DNA of 7,708 bases from an uncultured Clostridia bacterium (GCA_934120675.1 CAKOUU010000032.1:1-7708), one strand, 5' to 3'; counted from the first letter of the stretch, positions 1-5,492 are shown. Made by a program: numbers and translations. The notes: a model not told the origin generated them from the sequence alone.

Positions 1-958
1 ATGGACGAAAAAAGAAATGAAATTATTTTATTTGAAAACCAAGGAGTAAAATTAGAAGTAAACTTAAAAGATGAAACTGTGTGGCTTAATAGACAACAGT
101 TAGCAGATTTATTTGATAGAGATATAAAGACAATAGGAAAACATATTAATAATGCTTTAAAGGAAGAATTAAAAGATGATAATTCAGTTGTCGCAAAATT
201 TGCGACAACTGCTAAAGACGGAAAAAAATACAATGTAGAATATTACAATTTAGATGTAATTATGTCAGTTGGATATCGTGTTAAATCATCACAGGGTATT
301 GTTTTCAGAAAATGGGCAAACAAAATATTAAAAGATTATATGCTAAAAGGTTATGCAGTAAATCAAAAAAGATTAGAATACTTAGAAAAAACTATAAAAT
401 TAATAGATATTGCTAATCGTATTGATGAAAGACTAGAAGGAAATGATGCAAAAGAAATATTAAAAGTAATTGGAGGATATTCAAAAGCATTAGACTTATT
501 AGATGATTATGATCATAGAACTTTAAAGAAAATTGAAGGAAATATAGACGATAGGAAAATTAAATACCAAGAATGTATAAATATAATTAATAAATTAAGA
601 TTCAATGAAGAAAGTTCACTTTTTGCTGTTGAAAGAGATAAAGGATTAGAATCAATCATTGGAAATATTTATCAAAGTTTTGCGCGGACAAGATATTTAC
701 AAGAGTATAGAAGAAAAAGGAGCAAATTTCTTATATTTAATAGTAAAAAATCATGTGTTTGCAGATGGAAATAAAAGAATTGCAGCAACTTTGTTTATAT
801 ATTTTTTAAATTTTTACGGAATATTATATAAAAACGGTAAACAAGTAATTGATAATAATACTTTAACTGCTCTTACTTTGTTGATTGCTGAATCAAATCC
901 AAAGGAAAAAGATGTAATTATAGATTTAGTGATGAATTTTTTGAATGTTGATATATAA
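1..958 (+). pseudogene. RhuM-family protein with C-terminal Fic/Doc domain, broken by a single-base frameshift
   Basis: The N-terminal part resembles RhuM-type proteins: a likely DNA-binding helical segment at residues 25-55 (WLNRQQLADLFDRD and onward), the conserved GYRVKS at 91-96 and RKWANKILKDYML at 103-115. The reading frame is lost near base 685. Removing one base there (GCG C GGA) joins frame 1 to frame 2 and gives about 318 residues, a normal length for RhuM proteins with a Fic domain. The frame-2 part carries the Fic/Doc core HVFADGNKR (bases 752-778). The lysine in NKR matches Doc kinases rather than the GNGR of AMPylating Fic enzymes, so phosphotransfer is possible (inference). As written, frame 1 runs to a TAA at 772-774 without the Fic motif. 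The ATG is the first base of the window, so promoter and RBS are unseen. A sequencing error could explain the shift; no slippery heptamer is visible at the break. RhuM proteins are usual on mobile or accessory DNA; their role is unproven. Confidence 0.85.
185..211. repeat. 27-bp palindrome inside the RhuM coding region
   Basis: CAGTTGTCGCAAA and its exact reverse complement TTTGCGACAACTG are separated by one base (A198), giving 13-bp perfect arms. It is GC-richer than its surroundings. It encodes residues 62-71, SVVAKFATTA, a segment that appears conserved in RhuM proteins, so the palindrome may be partly forced by protein sequence. It could also be an autoregulatory binding site or an mRNA hairpin. 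Confidence 0.9.
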
Positions 959-966
959 ATAAATAC

Positions 967-1083
967 TGCCTACTAGGAGGCAAAGAGTAAAATATCCTAG
1001 ACAATCGATTAATCAGCCACCCAGTTGGCAAAGAGAAAATACACTGGTGAATAAATTTGGGAGTCTTTGTACTCCCTTTTTAT
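967..1083 (+). ncRNA. Candidate structured RNA: two hairpins with near-identical loops, then a terminator
   Basis: It starts 9 nt after the RhuM/Fic stop codon. Hairpin 1 pairs CTAGGA (973-978) with TCCTAG (995-1000) around the loop GGCAAAGAGTAAAATA. Hairpin 2 pairs CCAGT (1021-1025) with ACTGG (1043-1047), extendable by CA/TG (1018-1019 with 1048-1049) past a bulged C, around the loop TGGCAAAGAGAAAATAC. The stems are unrelated while the loops match apart from one T, which is the mark of a loop-recognition RNA. TGCCT (967-971) can alternatively pair with AGGCA (978-982), excluding hairpin 1. A strong rho-independent terminator closes the unit. I do not recognise a named family. It could be a 3' UTR element of the RhuM mRNA or an independent small RNA. 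Confidence 0.55.
1059..1083 (+). terminator. Rho-independent terminator after the RhuM/two-loop RNA unit
   Basis: GGGAGT (1059-1064), loop CTTTGT, ACTCCC (1071-1076), then TTTTTATT. A perfect 6-bp GC-containing stem with a U-tract. Confidence 0.88.
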
Positions 1084-1335
1084 TATATAAGGAGCAAGAT
1101 AGAAACTATAGAAGGAAAATTATATTTTATAAAAGATGAGTTTGTTGTTGGTAAAATACGGCAAATATAGAGAAATAGGCATTTTGAAGATTTTTGGAAA
1201 ATTTATATAAAATATAATATGAAATAAAAATTATTAAGTAATAAAATTAAATTTTAAATAGAAAAATTATTTATATGTACAATTATAAGGATAAATTATA
1301 AAGTAATAATGTTAGTCAAACGATAGCTAATAAAT

Positions 1336-1408
1336 AGCTAGTAAAGCCGTTAAGACTAGTAGTTACAAGAACTTGTAGGTAGGACTCTAAAAGGGGTTCT
1401 ATTATTTT
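1336..1408 (+). ncRNA. Three-hairpin candidate RNA, copy 1
   Basis: H1: CTAGT (1338-1342) pairs with ACTAG (1355-1359) around AAAGCCGTTAAG. H2: TACAA (1364-1368) pairs with TTGTA (1373-1377) around GAAC. H3: AGGACTC (1381-1387) pairs with GGGTTCT (1394-1400) around TAAAAG and is followed by ATTATTTT, a terminator. All three recur in copy 2 with loops kept and stem changes that preserve pairing. The true 5' end is unknown; if the weak upstream promoter is used, the transcript would be about 190 nt. Family not recognised. Confidence 0.55.
1381..1408 (+). terminator. Terminator hairpin ending repeat RNA copy 1
   Basis: AGGACTC/GGGTTCT stem (two G-U pairs), 6-nt loop, then ATTATTTT. The same form is preserved in copy 2 at 4478-4507. 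Confidence 0.7.
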
Positions 1409-1439
1409 GCTCCTATCTTATATTGTGCAAAACTTTGAT

Positions 1440-1627
1440 ACCCGGAACTTTTTATATTATAAATAAAAAAGAAGAAAAAATATAAACTATAAATTTTTCA
1501 AAAAGCATAGACAAATATTCGTTCTTGTTATAAAATATGTACAATAGTTTGAAAATACTAAAAATTATAAATTATAAGTACCAATAAATACAATAAGAAC
1601 TAGATTATATATAAAGGATGTGTTCTT
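1440..1627 (+). promoter_or_regulatory. Leader of the chimeric acetyltransferase operon with candidate promoter and RBS
   Basis: Candidate promoter TTGAAA (1549-1554), 18 nt, TATAAG (1573-1578). RBS AAAGGA (1613-1618) lies 9 nt before the ATG at 1628. ATAAGAAC (1593-1600) and GTTCTTAT (1622-1629) form an 8-bp inverted repeat that puts the RBS in a 21-nt loop and the first two bases of the ATG in the stem. Since the coding sequence after this ATG is a copy of the RhuM start, this leader is probably a copy of the RhuM promoter and its control site; the equivalent region of the first copy lies outside the window. A second possible -10 is TATAAA at 1529-1534. Confidence 0.5.
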
Positions 1628-1685
1628 ATGGACGAAAAAAGAAACGAAATAATTTTATTTGAAAACCAATGAGTGAAATTAGAAG
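1628..1685 (+). repeat. Second copy of the RhuM 5' coding end
   Basis: The 58 bp match bases 1-58 with four differences (positions 18, 24, 43 and 48 of the first copy). Three are synonymous third-position changes. The fourth turns GGA into the stop TGA at 1670-1672. Homology ends abruptly at 1685 and the next bases read as an acetyltransferase. Confidence 0.93.
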
Positions 1686-2148
1686 ATATTAAAACATTAG
1701 CACCATATATAAAGAATTATATGATGATGCAGATATTGGAGAATTCTGGAGTATTCAAAGTGCAGAAAAATTGCTTAACTATTTGTATGAAAAACAAAGA
1801 AATCTATTCTTTGTTGCTGAAGAAAATGAAAAAGTAGTTGGTGCTATTATGTCTGGAGTTAAACCATGGTTTGATGGGAATAGATTAATAGATACAGAAT
1901 TATTTGTTGATAAAAACTATCAAAACCGACATTTAGCGAGAGAATTATATAAAAAGCATCTATTAGAAGCACAACGAATTTATAACACTAAAGTTATAGA
2001 ATTTCATACCTATGGAGATGAAAATCAATTTCCGCAAAATTGGTATAGAAAAATTGGATTTCAAAAGGATAAAGAACTAATAATTATGAATGGCAATATC
2101 AAAAAAGTATTAGAACATTTAGAGCCAGAAAAAGATTTGGAAAGGTAA
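1628..2148 (+). pseudogene. Chimeric GNAT acetyltransferase with a RhuM-derived 5' end, disrupted
   Basis: Reading from the ATG at 1628 gives MDEKRNEIILFENQ, a stop (TGA 1670-1672), then VKLEDIKTLAP in the same frame. After one missing base near 1705 the GNAT sequence continues in frame 1 as IYKELYDDADIGEFWS through to TAA at 2146-2148. The ancestral gene was therefore probably an in-frame fusion in which RhuM codons replaced the first residues of a GNAT enzyme. Two lesions followed: GGA to TGA and a 1-nt deletion. Downstream, LFFVAEENEKVVGAI, the acceptor-side segment DTELFVDKNYQNRHLARELYKKHL (the acetyl-CoA loop region) and FPQNWYRKIGF are well kept, which suggests recent damage. The only in-frame start after the break is TTG 1771, with no good RBS and loss of the first alpha helix. 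The product, if any, would be a small-molecule or protein N-acetyltransferase; the substrate is unknown. Confidence 0.75.
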
Positions 2149-2156
2149 TATTAAAA

Positions 2157-2630
2157 ATGAATGAAATTACAATAGTTGATTTAGCAAATGAGCAAGAATA
2201 TTTAAAAGAAGTATCAGAGTGGATATGGAAAGAGTGGTCAAAAGAAAATGGTGCAAAATTAGAAGATGTTATATATAGGACAAGACACTCTATAAATAAG
2301 AATGATATTCCAAAAATGTTTATTGCTAAATGTAATAATGAAGTAATAGGTGTAGTATCTTTATGGGTAAATGATTTAAAAGCAAGACAAGATTTATTTC
2401 CTTGGATGGCAACTTTATATGTAAGGGAAGATTATAGAAACAAAGGCGTAGGGAAGAAATTACAACAAGTAAGTATAGAATATGCTAAACAAAAAAATTA
2501 CAATTATTTATATTTAATCACAGAGCATAATAATTATTACGAAAACACAGGATGGGAGTATATAGAAGATGCTCCATTAGATAATGGCAAATATGAAAAA
2601 ATCTATAGATATGATCTAAAAAGGAGGTAG
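2157..2630 (+). CDS. GNAT family N-acetyltransferase
   Basis: 157 residues, a normal single-domain GNAT length. The family transfers acetyl from acetyl-CoA to an amine. The core beta strands FIAKCNNEVIGVVSLWV (55-71) and ATLYVREDYRNKGVGKKL (85-102) are clear. RNKGVG at 94-99 fits the pyrophosphate-binding motif R/Q-x-x-G-x-G/A. YYENTGW (127-133) matches the usual C-terminal Y-x-x-x-G-F/W motif. The substrate cannot be told; the pattern is similar to aminoglycoside- or small-molecule-type GNATs, but no resistance role is claimed. It starts 8 nt after the upstream acetyltransferase stop with GGAAAGG as a plausible RBS, and ends 6 nt before the hydrolase, so the three form one operon. It is intact, unlike its upstream neighbour. 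Confidence 0.88.
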   Translation: MNEITIVDLANEQEYLKEVSEWIWKEWSKENGAKLEDVIYRTRHSINKNDIPKMFIAKCNNEVIGVVSLWVNDLKARQDLFPWMATLYVREDYRNKGVGKKLQQVSIEYAKQKNYNYLYLITEHNNYYENTGWEYIEDAPLDNGKYEKIYRYDLKRR

Positions 2631-2636
2631 TTATTA

Positions 2637-3497
2637 TTGAAACAAAAATTAGTTAGAATAAATTCTACAGATAACATTGAAATGGTAGGAATTCTATATG
2701 AGCCAGAAATAATTGGCAATAAGATAGTAGTTCATGTTCATGGATTATGTGGTAATTTTTATGAAAATAGATTTCTTGATATATTAGCAAAAACATATAC
2801 CGATAAAGGAATAAGTTTCTTAACTTTTAATAATAGAGGTACTAATTTCATTTCAGAATTATTAAAAGGTAATGAGTTTAAAGTAATTGGTGGATGCTAT
2901 GAAAAGTTTAATGATTGCATATTAGATATTGATGGAGCAATAAACTTTGTTAAAGAAAAAGGTTATTCAGATATTATTTTGGAAGGCCATAGTTATGGCT
3001 GTAACAAAATATCTTATTACTATAACAAGAAAAAAGACAAAAGTATAAGCAAAATTGTATTATTAGCGCCATGTGATATTCCACAAGAATGTGTAAAGTG
3101 GTTAAGCAAAGAAGAATTAGAGAAAGCAAAGAAAGAATCAACAAGATTAGTTAATGAAGGAAAAGAAAATGAATTAATTGATTTTTCTGTAAACGCTAAT
3201 GGTAAAATTGCAGCTGGAACATATTATAATGATTTTTTACCCAATGGAGAAAATGACTTTATTAGATATAGCGAAGGAATAAATGGAAGAAGTAAAGTTC
3301 TAAATGATATTGATATTCCAGTATTAGTTGCTTTTGGAGATGAAGATGAGTGTGTATTAACACAAGATATGGAAATAGTAAAAGGCTACTTGAATAATAA
3401 CATTAAAGAATGTAATATTCAAATTATAAAAGGTGCAGATCATTCTTATACAGATAAGTGTAAAGAATTAGGTCAGATAATAGAACAGAATATATAA
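2637..3497 (+). CDS. Alpha/beta hydrolase (serine esterase/lipase-like fold)
   Basis: 286 residues, cytoplasmic (no signal peptide). The oxyanion-hole segment HVHGLCGN lies at 33-40, the nucleophile elbow GHSYG at 117-121 (Ser119), the acidic residue in FGDEDE (Asp235 or Asp237) and the catalytic histidine in GADHSY (His269). The full Ser-Asp-His triad is therefore in the expected order, with a helical cap at about 145-215. The TTG start is supported by AAGGAGG (2621-2627) 9 nt upstream; the reading frame has no better start. It sits 6 nt after the GNAT gene and is its operon partner, so it may act on an acylated product or related metabolite (speculative). Substrate unknown; related families include esterases, dienelactone hydrolases and peptidases. 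No clear terminator follows. Confidence 0.88.
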   Translation: MKQKLVRINSTDNIEMVGILYEPEIIGNKIVVHVHGLCGNFYENRFLDILAKTYTDKGISFLTFNNRGTNFISELLKGNEFKVIGGCYEKFNDCILDIDGAINFVKEKGYSDIILEGHSYGCNKISYYYNKKKDKSISKIVLLAPCDIPQECVKWLSKEELEKAKKESTRLVNEGKENELIDFSVNANGKIAAGTYYNDFLPNGENDFIRYSEGINGRSKVLNDIDIPVLVAFGDEDECVLTQDMEIVKGYLNNNIKECNIQIIKGADHSYTDKCKELGQIIEQNI

Positions 3498-3530
3498 AGA
3501 AATGTAAAAATAGAATGGAGAAATTAAACA

Positions 3531-3563
3531 ATGAAAGATTTATTAAAAATTGTTTTGATGTGA
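3531..3563 (+). pseudogene. Possible remnant of a fourth operon gene (10-codon start fragment)
   Basis: ATG at 3531 preceded by GGAG (3517-3520) with 10-nt spacing, 33 nt after the hydrolase stop. It reads MKDLLKIVLM then TGA. This looks like the start of a gene whose remainder is lost, but a chance short ORF is possible. Confidence 0.25.
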
Positions 3564-3737
3564 TAATATTTAGATTACTAAATTAATTTCCATAAAAATA
3601 AGTAGAGTAGGGAAGATAGTTATATTTTGTGCAAAGTTTTTTATAAAATAGAATTTGCTTCAGATTTATAATTAAAAATTTTTAAAATTATAAATTAGAG
3701 ATTTTAATTTTATAGAATCTTAAAAAGCGAACATTTG

Positions 3738-3773
3738 TTAATTGCAAATTTTAATATTTAGTTTTGCAATTAA
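3738..3773. repeat. Inverted repeat, 11-bp arms
   Basis: TTAATTGCAAA (3738-3748) and TTTGCAATTAA (3763-3773) with a 14-nt spacer. A perfect stem without a useful U-tract, so not an obvious terminator. Confidence 0.8.
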
Positions 3774-3821
3774 TATATATTTAATTATTATAATTTAAAC
3801 TTACGAAAATCAATTTTAAGC

Positions 3822-3847
3822 AATTATAATATTGCAATATTATAATT
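3822..3847. repeat. Perfect 26-bp palindrome
   Basis: AATTATAATATTG is followed directly by its reverse complement CAATATTATAATT, with no spacer. A cruciform or dimeric-protein site is possible; chance is more plausible in such AT-rich DNA than elsewhere, though 26 bp is long. Confidence 0.9.
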
Positions 3848-3851
3848 TTTC

Positions 3852-3872
3852 ATCTAAATATTAAATTTAGAT
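3852..3872. repeat. Inverted repeat, 8-bp arms
   Basis: ATCTAAAT, loop ATTAA, ATTTAGAT, placed 5 bp after the 26-bp palindrome. Confidence 0.7.
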
Positions 3873-4432
3873 TTATTTAAGTTGTTTATAAAAATTTTAG
3901 TTATATATATGCAATTTTTTATAATTATCTGCAGATACTAAAGTAATCTCTAAAAAGCCTAAAATAACGGCTTACGAGAATCGACTTTAAGCTATTTTCA
4001 TATTTAAGCCATATAACTTGTTGTTTAGTATTTGATAAAAATATTGATAATTCCAAGTTTGAGAGTTTTTAGATAAAAAATGACTAATTTTTTTATACAC
4101 ATATATAAGTATAAAAAAATACAAAAATAGGTCAAAAAAGTGACGCGCGAGAATCGATTTTAAGCCGTTTTTATTTTTAAGACTTATAGTTTGTTGTTGC
4201 TAAAATACGGCAAATATAGAGAAATAAGCATTTTGAAGATTCTTGGAAAAATTATATAAAATATAATATGAAATAAAAATTATTAAGTAACGAAATTAAA
4301 TTTTAAATAGAAAAATTATTTAGATGCAAAATTATAAAGATAAATTATAAAACTGATTTAAAATTGATTTTAGAAATAAATATCTAGGACTAGACTAACG
4401 TTATTACAAGTAATAAACGACAGTTAATAAAT

Positions 4433-4507
4433 AGCTAGCAAAGCCGTTAAGGCTATTAGTTACAAAAACTTGTGGGTAGGACTCTAAAATGGGTTCTATT
4501 ATTTTTA
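4433..4507 (+). ncRNA. Three-hairpin candidate RNA, copy 2
   Basis: H1: TAGC (4436-4439) pairs with GCTA (4452-4455) around the same AAAGCCGTTAAG loop as copy 1; the loop-closing pair changes from T-A in copy 1 to C-G here. H2: TACAA (4461-4465) pairs with TTGTG (4470-4474) around AAAC, with T-A changed to T-G. H3 is the terminator AGGACTC/GGGTTCT. In this copy AATAGC (4430-4435) could instead pair with GCTATT (4452-4457), an alternative absent from copy 1. Confidence 0.55.
4478..4507 (+). terminator. Terminator hairpin ending repeat RNA copy 2
   Basis: AGGACTC (4478-4484), loop TAAAAT, GGGTTCT (4491-4497), then ATTATTTTTA. Confidence 0.72.
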
Positions 4508-4520
4508 CTCCTATCTCTTT

Positions 4521-4546
4521 TTGCACAAAACTTTGATTTTGTGCAA
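4521..4546. repeat. Perfect inverted repeat at the end of long repeat copy 2
   Basis: TTGCACAAAA, loop CTTTGA, TTTTGTGCAA: 10-bp perfect arms. The right arm is followed by TGTTATGT rather than a U-run. Copy 1 keeps only the part CAAAACTTTGAT (1428-1439, preceded by TTGTG), so the full palindrome is specific to copy 2. Confidence 0.85.
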
Positions 4547-4758
4547 TGTTATGTATTTCCACAAAGCAATAAGAAGAGCTATATTTTAGCCCTTCCCTTT
4601 ACTACTAACTATCATTTTGCAATAATTTTATAATTTGCTTTAATTATTATTAATTTTAAAAATTTTATAATTTATTCTTATTTTTAGACATCAAGTTATA
4701 TGCCTAAAAATTTTAAATTGCTTATTTTTGATTTTATAATTTCAATTATATTTTATTC

Positions 4759-4776
4759 TTACATATTCCACCTCCT
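4759..4776 (-). promoter_or_regulatory. Strong RBS followed by a start codon and immediate stop
   Basis: On the minus strand AGGAGG (4776-4771) is followed after 6 nt by ATG (4764-4762) and directly by TAA (4761-4759). A plausible promoter lies just upstream: TTGTTT (4826-4821), 18 nt, TATATA (4802-4797). All signals for expression are present without an ORF. Either the gene behind has decayed or been replaced, or this is a start-stop element that parks ribosomes on a leader RNA. Confidence 0.45.
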
Positions 4777-4796
4777 AAAATAAACTTTAATTGTAT

Positions 4797-4826
4797 TATA
4801 TAACTTTATTTTTGTATCATAAACAA
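4797..4826 (-). promoter_or_regulatory. Candidate minus-strand promoter
   Basis: TTGTTT (4821-4826), 18-nt spacer, TATATA (4797-4802), both read on the minus strand; it lies 20 bp upstream of the AGGAGG at 4771-4776. The match is moderate in AT-rich DNA. Confidence 0.35.
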
Positions 4827-4849
4827 TTGTTTGACATTAATTTTAAAAA

Positions 4850-4884
4850 TTTAAAAAGAGATGATATTTATTTAATCATCTCTT
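4850..4884 (-). terminator. Rho-independent terminator of the DUF6512 gene
   Basis: On the minus strand AAGAGATGAT (4884-4875), 9-nt loop, ATCATCTCTT (4865-4856), then TTT. A 10-bp perfect stem. The A-run on the opposite side could make it bidirectional, but the plus-strand tail TTGAAATT is poor. Confidence 0.82.
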
Positions 4885-4905
4885 GAAATTGTAATTTATC
4901 AAGAT

Positions 4906-4925
4906 GATTATAGCATACTATAATC
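4906..4925. repeat. Inverted repeat in the DUF6512 3' region
   Basis: GATTATA, loop GCATAC, TATAATC, 40 bp after the stop codon and just before the terminator. A short AT-rich stem; it may stabilise the mRNA end. Confidence 0.55.
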
Positions 4926-4964
4926 TATCTTTTACATTATTATAATATCAATATTTTCTACTTA

Positions 4965-5492
4965 TTATACTCCAAACGAACCAATTATTGGATCCTCAAA
5001 TAATGCAATATGAAGTGGAAAAAATGTAAAAATTAAAAAGCACGAACATAATACTAATAAAATAATAATAGGTATTACATTACTACAAGAAGATGTTGAT
5101 TGCATTTTTTGATATGCCACATATTGCCCTAACCCTACTGCTATAAAAAAAATACCAATATCCACAATAGCAAAGTTTGTTCCTATTATTCCAACATATG
5201 TATAGAAAAATATTACTACAAAAGACATAGCTAATATAATTCCTAACACTTTAGCACATAAATAATTAGGTATAACTTTCCCTTTATAAGAAAAACCTAT
5301 AATAGTACTTATTAGCATTGGGAAAAATAATAATTTCAAATGTTCCCATGTACTTTCATTTACAGCACTAAATGTCCCTACTAATGGATTATTATTAGAC
5401 CACCCAAATGTAAAATGTAAAAGTGTTCCTACTATCATTATAAAAATAGTACTTATAATTTCAAATTTTAAAATAGAACTTTTTTTAGGCAT
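4965..5492 (-). CDS. DUF6512 family membrane protein
   Basis: 175 residues from the ATG at 5492 (MPKKSSILKF). Five hydrophobic segments are visible at about 11-29, 53-69, 80-104, 107-126 and 139-160, so it is an integral membrane protein. The signature FSAVNESTWEHLKLLFFP (41-58) is the most recognisable DUF6512 block, and the end PLHIALFEDPIIGSFGV fits the family C-terminus, so the gene looks complete. Function is unknown in the family. The ATG at 5492 is chosen because GGGGAG lies 6 nt before it; the longer in-frame version starting with TTG at 5537 has no RBS and reads through the G-run. It lies 105 bp downstream of the cupin gene with no terminator between, so read-through is possible, and it has its own candidate promoter. 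Confidence 0.8.
   Translation of the reverse strand: MPKKSSILKFEIISTIFIMIVGTLLHFTFGWSNNNPLVGTFSAVNESTWEHLKLLFFPMLISTIIGFSYKGKVIPNYLCAKVLGIILAMSFVVIFFYTYVGIIGTNFAIVDIGIFFIAVGLGQYVAYQKMQSTSSCSNVIPIIILLVLCSCFLIFTFFPLHIALFEDPIIGSFGV

Larger units (their letters stand above)
1139..1439 (+). repeat. Long non-coding repeat, copy 1
   Basis: This copy matches 4188-4537 from AGTTTGTTGTTG to CAAAACTTTGAT. About the first 150 bp differ at roughly ten positions. Copy 1 lacks about 50 bp present in copy 2 after ATAAATTATAAA. There is no coding capacity. A weak promoter is conserved in both copies: TTGAAG (1184-1189), 16 nt, TATAAA (1206-1211). The 3' end forms a three-hairpin structure listed separately. 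With copy 2 it brackets the acetyltransferase/hydrolase operon, so recombination between the copies could delete or duplicate that block (inference). No transposase or clear target-site duplication is visible. Confidence 0.85.
3564..4187. other. Non-coding AT-rich stretch with palindromes and degenerate repeats
   Basis: There is no ORF with an RBS or recognisable family in either strand. It contains a TTGTGCAAAG box at 3627-3636, which recurs at the ends of both long repeats, then a run of palindromes (3738-3872) and a repeat with about 172-bp period (3801-4187). It looks like accumulated repeat DNA rather than decayed genes. Confidence 0.6.
3801..4187. repeat. Degenerate repeat with a period near 172 bp, three units
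   Basis: A core of the type TTACGAGAATCGACTTTAAG occurs at 3801 (diverged: TTACGAAAATCAATTTTAAG), at 3972, and at 4145 (GCGCGAGAATCGATTTTAAG). Aligned at the GAGAATCG position, the spacings are 171 and 173 bp. Units two and three stay alignable for about 55 bp, through TTGTTGTT, where the third unit runs directly into long repeat copy 2. Unit one is weak after the core. Confidence 0.55.
4188..4537 (+). repeat. Long non-coding repeat, copy 2
   Basis: Second copy of the element at 1139-1439, same orientation. The conserved weak promoter is TTGAAG (4233-4238), 16 nt, TATAAA (4255-4260). It carries an extra block of about 50 bp (around 4347-4407) that includes the hairpin TTATTA (4401-4406)/TAATAA (4411-4416). 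Copy 1 may be a deletion derivative, or copy 2 may hold an insertion; a third example is needed to tell. Confidence 0.85.
4547..4850. other. Convergent intergenic region without an intact gene
   Basis: About 300 bp between the accessory left half and the minus-strand right half. On the minus strand it shows a 7-bp hairpin at 4575-4593 (AGGGCTA/TAGCTCT, one G-U pair) and, further right, a promoter-like and RBS-like pair listed separately. No ORF of useful length with a start site is seen on either strand. Confidence 0.55.

Noticed and set aside
659..958. Separate small Fic/Doc gene
   Set aside because: Its TTG start has no RBS and its first residues duplicate coding sequence of the RhuM frame; it is the shifted 3' part of one gene.
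967..1083. Type III toxin-antitoxin RNA
   Set aside because: Such antitoxins are tandem repeats upstream of a ToxN-like gene; here there are two loops downstream of a Fic/Doc-type gene and no ToxN-like protein.
1670..1672. TGA read as tryptophan (Mollicutes code)
   Set aside because: TGA is a natural stop for the sigma gene at 7001-7003, and the first RhuM copy has GGA at this codon, so this is a mutation to stop.
1771..2148. Simple intact GNAT gene starting at TTG 1771
   Set aside because: Recognisable GNAT sequence (IYKELYDDADIGEFWS) continues upstream of 1771 in the same frame, and no RBS precedes the TTG. The gene is better described as a disrupted chimera from 1628.
3729..3740. LexA (SOS) box GAACATTTGTTA
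   Set aside because: One mismatch to GAAC-N4-GTTC and no gene downstream; likely chance.
3801..4187. CRISPR array
   Set aside because: The repeat core is diverged and spaced at about 172 bp, far too long for spacers, and there are no cas genes.
4433..4475. c-di-GMP-I riboswitch, from the GCAAAGCC similarity
   Set aside because: Only the short GCAAAGC string fits; the GGCAAACC and GAAA tetraloop parts and the expected helices are missing.
4831..4870. Plus-strand promoter with TTGACA near 4832
   Set aside because: No -10 at a suitable distance and no plus-strand gene follows; it runs into the DUF6512 terminator.
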